A stretch of 64,000 nt of DNA from an uncultured SAR86 cluster bacterium (GTDB lineage: Bacteria > Pseudomonadota > Gammaproteobacteria > Magnimaribacterales > Magnimaribacteraceae). This document shows, piece after piece, positions 43,611 through 54,790 of the stretch (position 1 is the first letter of the stretch; each line of letters opens with the position of its first letter). Below the pieces are notes generated by a model, which was given only the letters and a program-made list of their open reading frames with translations, made no database searches and had not been told where the DNA came from. The position numbers were made by a program, and so were the translations under genes. The stretch is from positions 1 through 64,000 of the forward strand of contig CACOMS010000004.1 of the NCBI GenBank assembly GCA_902628375.1, in the 5' to 3' direction.

Positions 43611-44899
43611 TTAAGTCCTGCAAATTTAATGTCGGTCTTAGCTTCTAACAATAATAACCTATTGTATTTTGAAACTCTGTCGCTTCTAGAAGGTGCACCA
43701 GTCTTAATTTGCTTTGCCCCCACGCCTACCGATAGATCAGCTATAAACGCATCTTCGGTTTCACCTGATCTATGAGAAATCACATTCTTAAAACCATTCT
43801 TTCTGGCTATATGTATAGTTTCAAGAGCTTCAGTTAAAGATCCAATTTGATTAACTTTAATTAAGATTGAATTTGCAGAATTTTCCTTTATACCTCTTTG
43901 TAATCTACTCTTATTTGTAACAAATAGATCGTCTCCCACTAGTTGAACTTTTGAACCTAAATTTTTATTCAGGGTACTCCAACCTACCCAATCATCTTCA
44001 TCTAAACCATCTTCTATTGAGGTAATGGGATACTTCTCAGTTAATCCCACTAGGTATTCTGTTAAACCTTGAGAATCAAAATCTTTTTTCATGCCTGTTA
44101 ATTTATATAAATTATCTTTGTAAAACTCACTAGAAGCACAATCTAAACAGATAAAAACTTCCTTACCAGCCTTGTACCCAGCTATTTCGATTGAATCCAT
44201 AATTAAATCTAAAGCTTCTTCAGTAGAAAAAAGTTGAGGAGCAAAACCTCCTTCATCTCCAACTGAAGTAGATAAATTTTTTTCCTTTAGTACTTTTTTT
44301 AGCGTATGAAAAACTTCTACACCACACTGCAGGGCTTTGCTAAATGAATCAAATTCAACAGGTTGAATCATAAACTCTTGGAAATCGATTTTATTATCTG
44401 CATGTTCGCCTCCGTTAAGTATATTCATCATAGGGATTGGCAAGATATGCTTTGGCTCCTCTCCAGAAATTTCTTTAAATGTTTGATTTATAGTCTTATA
44501 TAGAGGCTGACCTTTTACAGAAGAAGAAGATCTGGCAACCGCAAGAGAAACTGCGAGAATAGCATTCGCTCCTAATTTACTTTTCTCTAATGTTCCATCT
44601 AGTTCACATAATCTTTTATCTATATCAATTTGATCATGTGTAGACCTACCTCTTAACAGCTCGTTAATTTCACCATCAATAGATGAGATTGCTTTTTTTA
44701 CACCTTTCCCTAAATACCTGCTTTCTTCTTCATCTCGCTTCTCATGAGCTTCATATTTACCTGTAGAGGCTCCTGAAGGAACAAAAGCCATAGAAGATCT
44801 ACCATCATTTAGAGTAATTTCAGCAGCTACAGTTGGATTGCCTCTTGAATCTAGAATTTCATAACCTGAAACTTTAGAAATAATTTCTTGTTCTTTCAT
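43607..44899 (-). CDS. eno: Enolase
   Basis: Interconverts 2-phosphoglycerate and phosphoenolpyruvate; PEP is also the substrate of KdsA encoded next to it. The 430 residues include [27 protein letters not shown], the metal ligands in [11 protein letters not shown] and [10 protein letters not shown], and the signature [15 protein letters not shown]. The kdsA-eno-ftsB order is that of Pseudomonas. The kdsA stop is the base before the eno start. Confidence 0.98.
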   Translation of the reverse strand: MKEQEIISKVSGYEILDSRGNPTVAAEITLNDGRSSMAFVPSGASTGKYEAHEKRDEEESRYLGKGVKKAISSIDGEINELLRGRSTHDQIDIDKRLCELDGTLEKSKLGANAILAVSLAVARSSSSVKGQPLYKTINQTFKEISGEEPKHILPIPMMNILNGGEHADNKIDFQEFMIQPVEFDSFSKALQCGVEVFHTLKKVLKEKNLSTSVGDEGGFAPQLFSTEEALDLIMDSIEIAGYKAGKEVFICLDCASSEFYKDNLYKLTGMKKDFDSQGLTEYLVGLTEKYPITSIEDGLDEDDWVGWSTLNKNLGSKVQLVGDDLFVTNKSRLQRGIKENSANSILIKVNQIGSLTEALETIHIARKNGFKNVISHRSGETEDAFIADLSVGVGAKQIKTGAPSRSDRVSKYNRLLLLEAKTDIKFAGLK

Positions 44900-45739
44900 T
44901 TAAGTTATTTCTAAAGTAGGCAAGCCTTTGGTTAAAGAGTCTAGAGCCTTAATCTGAGATAAGAAATCTTCTAGTTTATCTAAAGGCAAGGCACAGGGAC
45001 CATCGCATAAAGCTTTATCAGGATTCGGATGGACTTCTAAGAATAACCCAGCGAGACCAAGCGCCATGGCTGATTTGGCTAGATTTAGTACATGATGCCT
45101 TCTTCCAGCTGTACTTTTACCTAAGCCTCCGGGTTGTTGAAGAGAATGGGTTACATCAAAAATTACAGGGTATTCAAAGTCCTTCAATTCTGCTAAACCT
45201 AGCATATCAACAATAAGGTTACTATATCCAAAGATCGTTCCTCTTTCGCAAAGTAATATTCTCTCATTGTCAAAGCTTAAAATCTTATCAATGATATTTT
45301 TCATATCTCCTGGGGATAAGAATTGAGCTTTCTTTACATTAATGGGGAGGTTAGTTTTGGCACACTCTCCTACTAGATCTGTTTGCCTGCATAGAAAAGC
45401 TGGGATCTGTATGATGTCTAGGACATCTGCAGCAGGTGCTACTTCTTCTAGTGAATGTACATCCGAAATGACAGGTATCGAATAATCTTCCTTTATACTC
45501 TTTAAAGTTCTAAGTCCTTCTTTTATTCCCGGTCCTCTATAAGAGTCTTTTGAAGACCTATTAGCCTTGTCATACGAAGCTTTAAATATAAAGGGAATGG
45601 AAAGTTTTTTTGTTATAGCTAATGTTTCTTCAACAACCTTAGTGAGAACTTCATCAGATTCTAAGACATTTAATCCACAAATTAATGCAAACTCATTTTG
45701 ATTATTGAGTTCTATACCTGCAACACTTACTTCCTTCAT
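44900..45739 (-). CDS. kdsA: 3-deoxy-8-phosphooctulonate synthase
   Basis: Makes KDO-8-phosphate from PEP and arabinose 5-phosphate for lipopolysaccharide. The 279-residue barrel shows FKASYDKANRSS, SDVHSLEEVAPAADVLDIIQIPAFLCRQTDL, NVKKAQFLSPGDM and EVHPNPDKALCDGPCALPL. It confirms an LPS-type outer membrane. It lies between pyrG (7 bases upstream) and eno. Confidence 0.97.
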   Translation of the reverse strand: MKEVSVAGIELNNQNEFALICGLNVLESDEVLTKVVEETLAITKKLSIPFIFKASYDKANRSSKDSYRGPGIKEGLRTLKSIKEDYSIPVISDVHSLEEVAPAADVLDIIQIPAFLCRQTDLVGECAKTNLPINVKKAQFLSPGDMKNIIDKILSFDNERILLCERGTIFGYSNLIVDMLGLAELKDFEYPVIFDVTHSLQQPGGLGKSTAGRRHHVLNLAKSAMALGLAGLFLEVHPNPDKALCDGPCALPLDKLEDFLSQIKALDSLTKGLPTLEIT

Positions 45740-45746
45740 AATTTAT

Positions 45747-47426
<1,680 letters not shown>

Positions 47427-47435
47427 TTAACAAAA

Positions 47436-47447
47436 ACCTTGCAAGGT
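47436..47447. other. 12-base palindrome between dnaB and pyrG
   Basis: ACCTTGCAAGGT is a perfect palindrome in the 84-base gap between the dnaB stop and the pyrG start. On the minus strand it is followed by a five-T run, so it might be a weak terminator for dnaB or an operator for pyrG. Without a proper loop the hairpin is poor. Confidence 0.3.
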
Positions 47448-47471
47448 AACAATGAGTTTCGAGATTACGGA

Positions 47472-48860
47472 TTAATCTTGATCGTAATATTGAGGAGGAA
47501 AACTTTCTTCTCTAGCCAAGTTCTCGAATTTAGCAACTGAATCCCTAAAGGCTAATGAAACTGTCTTAGTTGGTCCATTCCTCTGTTTTGCTATATTGAT
47601 TTCAGCCTTACCTTTACTTTCAAGATCATTTCTATCGTAGTACTCATGTCTATAAATGAAAGCTATTACATCAGCGTCCTGCTCTATAGCACCAGAGTCT
47701 CTCAGGTCAGCCAACATTGGTCTTTTATTTGGCCTAGACTCCACACCTCTATTCAATTGAGATAGTGCAAGCACAGGAACATCAAGTTCCTTTGCTAATG
47801 CCTTTAAAGACCTACTTATTTCACTAATCTCTGCTACCCTGTTATCTGCCCGACCATGAACTTGCATGAGACCTATATAGTCGACAACTATCATTGCTAA
47901 ATCTTTATTTTCTCTCTTCACCCTCCTTGCTCTTGCTCTAAGCTCAGCTGGAGTTAGGGCCGGGGTATCATCTAAAAGGATATTTTTCTTACTTAAAATT
48001 GTTAGTGCTTTGTCTATACCTTCCCAATCTGTGTCTTGCATTTGACCTCGTAATAATCTCTGGAGATCAATATTAGCAATACTTGATATAAACCTTCTAA
48101 CAATCTGTTCCGAAGACATCTCCATACTGAAAACTAATACTGTTTGATCAGTTTGCCTAGCTACGTTTTCCGCTATATTGAAGGCTAAAGCTGACTTACC
48201 CATTGAAGGTCTAGCAGCTATTATTATAAGATCAGATTTTTGGAAGCCTAAAGTAACTTCATCTATATCAGTAAAACCTGTACTAACACCTACTAAAGAA
48301 TCGCCAGTCTCATTAGATTCTTGTATCTTTCCATAGACCTCCCCTAAAAGGTCCCTTATTACTTTTGGTCCAGATGATCTTTGTGCATCGTCTCTCAAAC
48401 TAAGAATCCTTTCTTCTGCTTCATCCAATAATTGATCACTTCTAGAAGAATCAGATTCTCTAGCTAAAGAAGAGATATTCTCTGCTGTATTGATAAGTCT
48501 TCTTAAGTTAGATCTTTGTTTGATTATTTCAGCATAACTTTGAATATTAGCTACACTAGGTGTCTCTTTTGCTAATTGCGTTAAATAATTTAAACCACCA
48601 ATATTGGTTAACTCTGGTAAATTTCCACTGCCTTCAAGAGTTTCTTGGACTGTAATAACATCTACAGGTTTTCCTAGTTCCTGTAGGCTGTTTATTGTTC
48701 TATAAATTAATTTATGTTCGTCCTGATAAAAATCATCTTCTATAACCAGGCCTGCTACGAGATCCCAGGTATCATTCTTCAACATAATTCCACCAAGAAC
48801 AGCTTTCTCAGCTTCAATAGAGTATGGAAGGGATGAGTCTTGATCTAAATTTTTCGCCAT
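47472..48860 (-). CDS. dnaB: Replicative DNA helicase DnaB
   Basis: The hexameric helicase that unwinds the replication fork. Its 462 residues contain the N-terminal DnaG-interaction domain (LPYSIEAEKAVLGGIML), and the RecA-like domain with Walker A RPSMGKSALA near residue 217, FSMEMSSEQIVRR, MIVVDYIGLMQ and LALSQLNRGVESR. It follows rplI as in most gammaproteobacteria (rpsF-rpsR-rplI-dnaB). Confidence 0.98.
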   Translation of the reverse strand: MAKNLDQDSSLPYSIEAEKAVLGGIMLKNDTWDLVAGLVIEDDFYQDEHKLIYRTINSLQELGKPVDVITVQETLEGSGNLPELTNIGGLNYLTQLAKETPSVANIQSYAEIIKQRSNLRRLINTAENISSLARESDSSRSDQLLDEAEERILSLRDDAQRSSGPKVIRDLLGEVYGKIQESNETGDSLVGVSTGFTDIDEVTLGFQKSDLIIIAARPSMGKSALAFNIAENVARQTDQTVLVFSMEMSSEQIVRRFISSIANIDLQRLLRGQMQDTDWEGIDKALTILSKKNILLDDTPALTPAELRARARRVKRENKDLAMIVVDYIGLMQVHGRADNRVAEISEISRSLKALAKELDVPVLALSQLNRGVESRPNKRPMLADLRDSGAIEQDADVIAFIYRHEYYDRNDLESKGKAEINIAKQRNGPTKTVSLAFRDSVAKFENLAREESFPPQYYDQD

Positions 48861-48897
48861 AAAATTACAATTTTTTTCTAAAGGAAATAGATTTTTA

Positions 48898-48916
48898 TTC
48901 TCCCATCAGGAGAGAA
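48898..48916 (-). other. Possible hairpin between rplI and dnaB
   Basis: On the minus strand TTCTCTC and GGGAGAA pair (one G-U) around a CTGAT loop in the 75-base space between rplI and dnaB. It lacks a real U-tract, so it is more likely an mRNA-processing or attenuation element than a terminator. Confidence 0.3.
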
Positions 48917-48935
48917 CTAATACAACGAAAATTTT

Positions 48936-49388
48936 TTATTCTTGGGCAGATATTTCTACTGATACTCTTTGGATAACTTCTGGGTGGAGCTCAATATCTA
49001 TCTCGAAAGTCCCTAATTCCTTCAAAGCACCTTCTGGTAGCCTAATTGAGCTCTTTTCTAATTCTATTTCCTTTTCTGTGGAGATGAATTCAGCGATTTC
49101 TCTAGTACCTATAGATCCATATAAAGTACCTTCTTCAGAAACTGCTACAGGAATCTTTAATTCTATTGATTCTAAACTCTTTGCAATCTCAGTAGCAGCT
49201 GATTTTCTTTCTTCCTCTGCTGCCAAAAGAGATTCCTTTTTCTTTTCAAATTCAGCTTTATTTTCTTTATCAGCTCTAATAGCTTTCCCTGAAGGAATAA
49301 GAAAATTCCTAGCATAACCACCTTTTACTTCTACTAAGTCTCCAGGATCTCCTAAATTAGTAATTTTTTCTAACAGTATTATTTCCAT
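48936..49388 (-). CDS. rplI: 50S ribosomal protein L9
   Basis: A two-domain ribosomal protein. From the ATG at 49388 (MEIILLEKITNLGDPGDLVEVKGGYARNFLIP) it has 150 residues, one more than E. coli L9; a start at 49433 would overlap rpsR. The conserved GYARN loop binds 23S rRNA and the central helix (KAEFEKKKESLLAAEEERK) joins the C-terminal domain. It follows rpsR after 7 bases. Confidence 0.97.
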   Translation of the reverse strand: MEIILLEKITNLGDPGDLVEVKGGYARNFLIPSGKAIRADKENKAEFEKKKESLLAAEEERKSAATEIAKSLESIELKIPVAVSEEGTLYGSIGTREIAEFISTEKEIELEKSSIRLPEGALKELGTFEIDIELHPEVIQRVSVEISAQE

Positions 49389-49395
49389 TTTCTTA

Positions 49396-49656
49396 TTATT
49401 TATAATGATTATCTGTATAAGGTAATAAAGCAAGATGTCTGGCCATTTTTACTGCTTTTGTTAATTGCCTTTGATATTTTGCTGAGGTTCCAGTAAGTCT
49501 AGCTGGAATTATCTTACCTGTTTCTGTAATAAACTCTGATAGTAGTTTTATATCTTTATAATCAACCTCTTCAATGCCTAAAGCGGTAAATTTGCAATAC
49601 CTTCTTCTGATCTCATTTTTGGGTCTTCTTTTAAAGTTTTTCTGTTTCTTAGCCAT
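49396..49656 (-). CDS. rpsR: 30S ribosomal protein S18
   Basis: A small-subunit protein that pairs with S6. The 86 residues include [40 protein letters not shown] and the [11 protein letters not shown] end. One zinc-type cysteine (RYCKF) is kept. The start overlaps the rpsF stop by 1 base (TAATG-like), so S6 and S18 are made together. Confidence 0.98.
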   Translation of the reverse strand: MAKKQKNFKRRPKNEIRRRYCKFTALGIEEVDYKDIKLLSEFITETGKIIPARLTGTSAKYQRQLTKAVKMARHLALLPYTDNHYK

Positions 49657-50153
49657 TAAGCATCTCCATCTTTTTCTTCGGTATTACTAGAATCGTTGGA
49701 CTCTTCAGACAATTCAGGTTCACCTTCCTTTAATTCTTCTTTTGGCTCTTCTTTTGGCTCTTCTTTAGTATCTATTACCTCTTTTTTTTCTTTACTTGAA
49801 GACTTTTCAAAATTTTCTTTTTTTTCTTCTTCTTCTGTCTGTTTAGATAGAGCTGAAGTTTCTGTATATTCTTTCTTCTTCGAAAGAATTAAATCTCTAA
49901 TTATTGAGTCATTAAATTTAAACGAGTTTTTTATTTCATCTATCACATCTTGATTGCACTCTATATTCATAAGAGCATAAGAAGCTTTAAACTGGTCTTG
50001 TATAGGGTAAGCTAGTTTTCTACTACCTATATCTTCTGATCTATGGACTTTCCCTCCAGACTCCTCAACAAGGGTAGAAAACTTATTTAACACGGCTTGT
50101 GTTTGATCTGATTGATCAGGGTGAACTAAGAATACAATTTCGTAATGTCTCAT
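49656..50153 (-). CDS. rpsF: 30S ribosomal protein S6 with long acidic tail
   Basis: Binds S18 at the 30S platform. Residues 1 to about 100 are the conserved fold ([53 protein letters not shown]). The tail of about 60 residues is low-complexity, mostly E, K and S, with the repeat [12 protein letters not shown]. coli S6 has 135 residues and receives its glutamates after translation. The DNA has a tandem TTTTGGCTCTTC (around 49739-49762). AGAGGT precedes the ATG; the 90-base leader probably holds the promoter. Confidence 0.95.
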   Translation of the reverse strand: MRHYEIVFLVHPDQSDQTQAVLNKFSTLVEESGGKVHRSEDIGSRKLAYPIQDQFKASYALMNIECNQDVIDEIKNSFKFNDSIIRDLILSKKKEYTETSALSKQTEEEEKKENFEKSSSKEKKEVIDTKEEPKEEPKEELKEGEPELSEESNDSSNTEEKDGDA

Positions 50154-50243
50154 TTTTTACCTCTTGGTTTACAGTTCTCACTAATAAGTATTAATGTAGA
50201 ACAAGGTTAAGTGCCGGCATTCTAGAAGGAAGATAAGACATAA

Positions 50244-51194
50244 TCAAGCTGTTTTAAGCATTCTAATTACTAACTCAGTAAAAGAAATACCTTCTAAAGC
50301 AGCTGATTTTGGAAAAAGACTTGTATTTGTAAGTCCTGGAACTGTATTAATCTCTATAAGATAAAAGTTCTCTTCTTTAGAATCTATTAAATCAACCCTT
50401 GCCCAGCCTTTGCACTCTAAAACGCTATAAGCTTCTAAGGCTAAGCCTTTAACCTCTTTCATCCTCTGTTTGTCAAGTTTAGATGCTTCATAAACAGTAT
50501 CTTTTCTTTCGTATTTTGCTTCGTAATCATAAAATTTAGAATTTGGTTTTATAGAAATAGGAGTTAATGCTTTTCCATCTAGAATAGGAACGGTGAGCTC
50601 AGTACCCTCTATGAATTCTTCTAGGATAACTCTGTTGTCATAACTCCTTGCTGCAAGGATTTCTTCGTTTACTCCATTTGAAGTGTCTTGAACAATGCTT
50701 ATTCCAAAGCTAGATCCTTCCCTGCAAGGCTTAACTACTATAGGTTTATTTCCTTGAATAATTTCACTTAAGTTTTGAATCCCAAAATTGAGTTCATGAT
50801 AACTATCGTTTTCTGTATCAAAATTAATTTCTAGAAAATCTGGTGTAAGGAGACCTTCTTTTATCCAAATCTTTTTGGTTTCTGATTTGTTCATAGTTAG
50901 CTTGCATACGGAAGAGTTACTTCCTGTATATGGAATGAGTTTTTGTTCGAATAAATTCTGAATAAATCCATCCTCACCTCCTCTTCCATGCAATGCTATA
51001 AACGCCAATCCTAACGAATTATCTAAATCATGTGCTTCTTTCTCGCTCTTTATGTCAATCAGGTCTAGATCTAAATTTAGATCTTCTAAGGCCTTAAAAA
51101 CTGCCTTACCTGTTTTTAATGATATTTCCCTTTCTGCTGACCATCCGCCACAAATTATTGATATTTTTTTACCTTCTAAGGATCCTAAATTCAT
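50244..51194 (-). CDS. ddlB: D-alanine--D-alanine ligase
   Basis: Makes D-Ala-D-Ala for the peptidoglycan stem peptide. The 316-residue ATP-grasp enzyme shows ICGGWSAEREISLKTG, ALHGRGGEDGFIQ, YTGSNSSVCKLTMNKSETK, VVKPCREGSSFGI and EINTVPGLTNTSLFPK. In the canonical cluster ftsQ-ftsA-ftsZ follow ddlB, but here it is the last gene and rpsF comes next. It overlaps murC by 4 bases. Confidence 0.97.
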   Translation of the reverse strand: MNLGSLEGKKISIICGGWSAEREISLKTGKAVFKALEDLNLDLDLIDIKSEKEAHDLDNSLGLAFIALHGRGGEDGFIQNLFEQKLIPYTGSNSSVCKLTMNKSETKKIWIKEGLLTPDFLEINFDTENDSYHELNFGIQNLSEIIQGNKPIVVKPCREGSSFGISIVQDTSNGVNEEILAARSYDNRVILEEFIEGTELTVPILDGKALTPISIKPNSKFYDYEAKYERKDTVYEASKLDKQRMKEVKGLALEAYSVLECKGWARVDLIDSKEENFYLIEINTVPGLTNTSLFPKSAALEGISFTELVIRMLKTA

Positions 51195-52582
51195 ACTTTA
51201 TATTTAGATAAAAGAATATCTGTCAATTCTGAAATATTTCCTGCTCCTTGCATCAGGATTATAGAGTTATCTTCTACTTCTTTTGTCAAAGTTAGAGCTA
51301 GGTCTTTCTTTTTTATTAATAGATTATTGCTAGAATTCTTATTTAATACATCCAACAAAGCCTGACTAGAAATTCCTTCTATTTTCTCTTCGCCCGCTGA
51401 ATAGATATCAAGTAAAAGAACCTTCCCTACATCCGAAAGAACCTCTACAAAATCATCAAATAAGTCTTTTGTTCTGGTGAATCTATGTGGTTGAAATACC
51501 ATATGAATATGCGAATCAGGAAATGATTCCTGTATAGACTGATATGTGCTCCTTATCTCTGTTGGATGGTGTCCGTAGTCATCTATTAAAATGCAAGTTT
51601 TGTTATCTAATTTTATTTTACCTTTAATATCCATTCTTCGATTTATGCCAGAAAAATCTTTAAGTGAAGATTGAATTGTATTTAGAGGAACTCCTTCATC
51701 TATAGCTACGATTATAGCCGCAACAGCATTAAGTGCATTATGTCTACCTAGGATATTTAGCTCTACATCTAACACTTTATTTCCGTCTTCACATAAATCA
51801 AAAGAAGATGTAAGCCCATTTGCATTAAAGTTTTTGATTTGATAGTAATTATCTTCATTAAAACCATAAGTAATTACCCTTCTTGAGAATTGAGGTAAAA
51901 GTTCTTTGACTTGTAAATCATCTCCGCAAGCAACAATTAATCCGTCGAAAGGGATTTTTTTTGCAAAACTAACAAAAGCATCCTTTAACAAGGAGAAATT
52001 GTTCTCATAATTAGATAAATGATCTTCTTCAATGTTTGTGATAACAGCCAAAGAAGGTTGAAGTAATAAAAAGGATTGATCGCTCTCATCTGCCTCTGCT
52101 ATAAGATAATCTCCACTCCCCAACTTAGCATTAGTAGCAAAACTGTTAATTATCCCTCCATTGATGAAGGTAGGGTCTAGATTGGCATCAGTCATAATGG
52201 AGGCCAATATACTTGTTGTAGTAGTCTTTCCATGAGTACCTGCAATTGCTATTCCTTTTTTAAGATTCATTAAACTCGCTAGTAACTCTGCTCTAGCTAA
52301 TATAGGTAAGTTATTTTTATTAGCTTCTAATATTTCTTCATTTTCTTTTGAGATTGCCGAAGAAATGATAAGCATATCTTTATCAGTTACATTGGACTTT
52401 TTATGGCCGATATAAACCTTTGCTCCTAAAGATGAGAGTCTTTGGGTTATAAAACTCTCTTCTAAATCAGAACCGCTTACTGAATATCCTAAGTTTAGTA
52501 GAACTTCTGCTAATCCACTCATGCCTGAGCCTCCTATGCCCACGAAATGGATTTTGTCAGGTTTATTTGTTGAGTGATTCAT
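51191..52582 (-). CDS. murC: UDP-N-acetylmuramate--L-alanine ligase
   Basis: Adds L-alanine to UDP-MurNAc. The 463-residue Mur ligase has HFVGIGGSGMSGLAEVL at the start, the ATP site GTHGKTTTTSI, ADESDQSFL and the C-terminal DDYGHHPTEI and FQPHRFTRT motifs. It overlaps murG by 20 bases and ddlB by 4, in the usual murG-murC-ddlB order. Confidence 0.98.
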   Translation of the reverse strand: MNHSTNKPDKIHFVGIGGSGMSGLAEVLLNLGYSVSGSDLEESFITQRLSSLGAKVYIGHKKSNVTDKDMLIISSAISKENEEILEANKNNLPILARAELLASLMNLKKGIAIAGTHGKTTTTSILASIMTDANLDPTFINGGIINSFATNAKLGSGDYLIAEADESDQSFLLLQPSLAVITNIEEDHLSNYENNFSLLKDAFVSFAKKIPFDGLIVACGDDLQVKELLPQFSRRVITYGFNEDNYYQIKNFNANGLTSSFDLCEDGNKVLDVELNILGRHNALNAVAAIIVAIDEGVPLNTIQSSLKDFSGINRRMDIKGKIKLDNKTCILIDDYGHHPTEIRSTYQSIQESFPDSHIHMVFQPHRFTRTKDLFDDFVEVLSDVGKVLLLDIYSAGEEKIEGISSQALLDVLNKNSSNNLLIKKKDLALTLTKEVEDNSIILMQGAGNISELTDILLSKYKV

Positions 52583-53615
52583 AAAGAGAACTTATTATTA
52601 TAGATACAGAGTCTCTCTTTTCATAAAGTTTTGCTTTATCACTCATTTTGTCCCTTTTTTCTTTAGAAAAAATAAGCTCTTGTAGTTTTTGAGTCAAAAT
52701 ATCTGAATTCTCATCCTTGGCTTCTATTACTTCAGAGAGCCCTATTGAACTTAAGTGAATAGCATTATGAAATTGATGGTTATCTATTGCCCATGGTAGG
52801 GGTAAAAAAATTGAGGGTTTTTCAAAATGTAATATCTCAGATACTGTTAATGCTCCAGATCTTGAAATTATTATTGATGCCTTATTATAGTAATCCTCAA
52901 TATTAGGAAAGAAATCTTTAACCGTATAATTTAATCCTGATCGTAAGTAAAAACTATTTACTTCTTCAAAATCTAACTTTCCACATTGATGATAAATGTG
53001 CCAATCTTTTAACCCTTTTAAATTTTTTAAGGATTTAATTACTAAGTCATTTAATTGCAAAGACCCTTGACTCCCGCCAAGTACCACTAAAGATTCTTTA
53101 GTCTCTCCTGTCCTAGTCGTTTTGATCATCTCTTTTCGAAGAGGATTGCCAGACAATACATATTTTTCTTTTTGATTTTCTAAGGGAAAACCCAAAAAAG
53201 TTAAATTTGAAAATAGATTTAAAATTTTATTTGCGGACCCCATTACACTGTTTTGTTCATGTATAAATAGAGATATATTTAAAACCTTGGATGCTAATCC
53301 AATTGGTAAGCTAGTATATCCTCCGAAAGAGAAAACAAAGTCTGGTCCTAATTTTTTTAATAAAACTAAAGAAGAATAAAAAGACAATAGCATTGTCCAA
53401 ATAGATAAAAATTTCAAAAATATGTTCTTACCTCTAAAGCCATAAGTATTTAAGGCATAAAAATTAATTTTTAAATCTTTTGCTACCCTTTCCTCTAAAG
53501 ATTCTTTTTTTCCTATCCAATAAATTTCATGGGAATCTTTGATTAATCTTTCTGCGATGGCTTTTGCTGGAAAGACATGACCGCCTGTACCTCCTCCAAT
53601 AATTACAGCTTTCAT
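52563..53615 (-). CDS. murG: UDP-GlcNAc:lipid I GlcNAc transferase MurG
   Basis: Makes lipid II by adding GlcNAc to lipid I on the inner face of the membrane. The 350-residue GT-B enzyme shows the GGGTGGHVFPAKAIAE loop, FSFGGYTSLPIGLAS, VLGGSQGSLQLN and SRSGALTVSEILHFEKPSIFLPLPWAIDNHQFHNA. The start shares one base with the ftsW stop. Confidence 0.97.
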   Translation of the reverse strand: MKAVIIGGGTGGHVFPAKAIAERLIKDSHEIYWIGKKESLEERVAKDLKINFYALNTYGFRGKNIFLKFLSIWTMLLSFYSSLVLLKKLGPDFVFSFGGYTSLPIGLASKVLNISLFIHEQNSVMGSANKILNLFSNLTFLGFPLENQKEKYVLSGNPLRKEMIKTTRTGETKESLVVLGGSQGSLQLNDLVIKSLKNLKGLKDWHIYHQCGKLDFEEVNSFYLRSGLNYTVKDFFPNIEDYYNKASIIISRSGALTVSEILHFEKPSIFLPLPWAIDNHQFHNAIHLSSIGLSEVIEAKDENSDILTQKLQELIFSKEKRDKMSDKAKLYEKRDSVSIIISSLYESLNK

Positions 53616-54790
53616 TAATATCTAACCCTCCTGGTTATATTGACTAATGGCATTGAAGATTTAGTTTCATAGTCAGTTCTTATTACTAAAGCAGAAAGAG
53701 CAAATAAAACTATCAAATTAGTTCCTCCATAACTTACAAAAGGTAAAGTTAGCCCTTTAGTTGGAAGCATACCAGATGCAACTCCAACATTTATAACTGT
53801 TTGTAATCCAATTAGAACAGCCACTCCATAAGAAAAGAAATATCCGAAGAATTGTCTTTTTTCTAAGGATCTATTGCCTATTTGAATCATTCTAATCAAT
53901 AGGAATATTAGAAAAGAAAGAAGGAGAAAAGCCATAAATAGACCCATTTCTTCAACTATAACTGCAAAAATGAAATCCGTATGAGCATCTGGCAAAAACC
54001 CCATTTTCCACAACCCCTCTCCTAAACCCACCCCGAACCAATCTCCTCTAGAAATTGCCATTAATGACTGAGTCAATTGATAACCTGTATCGTTTGCATC
54101 TGCCCAAGGATCTAAAAAAGAAATTATCCTTTGCCATCTATAAGGTTCAAAAAATATTAGTGCAAGAATTGAGATTGCGCCTAATGCCATCACTAAGATA
54201 AATTGTTTGAGGTGCACTCCTGCTAAAAAAAGAATAGCTAAAACGGAGCTAAATATTACTGCAGGAGTCCCAAGGTCTGGTTGGATCAGTATTAAAGATA
54301 TAACTAAAACAATTAGAACAGCTGGTCTAAAGAAGCCAAACCAGCTTGTCTGTATGTCTTGTATTCTTCTAACAGAATAAGCTGAAACGTAGACTAATAA
54401 GAAAAACTTCATAACCTCTGAAGGCTGTAAAGTAAAACCAAAGATTCTTATCCATCTATTTGAACCTTTAACTTCTACGCCTATTCCAGGTATAAAGACC
54501 AAAACCAGACCAATTATTCCCAATAATAGAAAGTATCTATCAAATCTTTCCCAATAAGATAAGGGTATACAGATAAGAATTGACGATAACAGGATTGCTA
54601 ATAAAAGGTGAAAAGCTTGTTTATAAAATAGATAGAAAGGATCCCCGGTTAAATTATCAGAGAAATAAATTGATGCGGTGGCTACTGAAACTAGTCCAAA
54701 TAAAGAAACTATCAGAATTAAACCTATAAGATAAATATCCAGCTTCTTAAGGTCAGGAATATCAATTAATCTACTAAAAAAGTTAAACAT
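53615..54790 (-). CDS. ftsW: Septal peptidoglycan glycosyltransferase FtsW
   Basis: A SEDS-family polymerase that works with FtsI at the division septum. The 391 residues have ten membrane helices. Diagnostic motifs are GSNRWIRIFGFTLQPSEVMKFFLLVYVSAY, LIQPDLGTPAVIF, YQLTQSLMAISRGDWFGVGLGEG and LPFVSYGGTNLIV. It shares one base with both murD and murG. Confidence 0.97.
   Translation of the reverse strand: MFNFFSRLIDIPDLKKLDIYLIGLILIVSLFGLVSVATASIYFSDNLTGDPFYLFYKQAFHLLLAILLSSILICIPLSYWERFDRYFLLLGIIGLVLVFIPGIGVEVKGSNRWIRIFGFTLQPSEVMKFFLLVYVSAYSVRRIQDIQTSWFGFFRPAVLIVLVISLILIQPDLGTPAVIFSSVLAILFLAGVHLKQFILVMALGAISILALIFFEPYRWQRIISFLDPWADANDTGYQLTQSLMAISRGDWFGVGLGEGLWKMGFLPDAHTDFIFAVIVEEMGLFMAFLLLSFLIFLLIRMIQIGNRSLEKRQFFGYFFSYGVAVLIGLQTVINVGVASGMLPTKGLTLPFVSYGGTNLIVLFALSALVIRTDYETKSSMPLVNITRRVRY

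Noticed and set aside
50154-50243. Possible S6:S18-binding leader RNA before rpsF, with GCCGGC
   Set aside because: The known leader motif needs a specific stem with an internal CCG bulge. I could not fold one convincingly by eye, and the GCCGGC palindrome alone is not enough.
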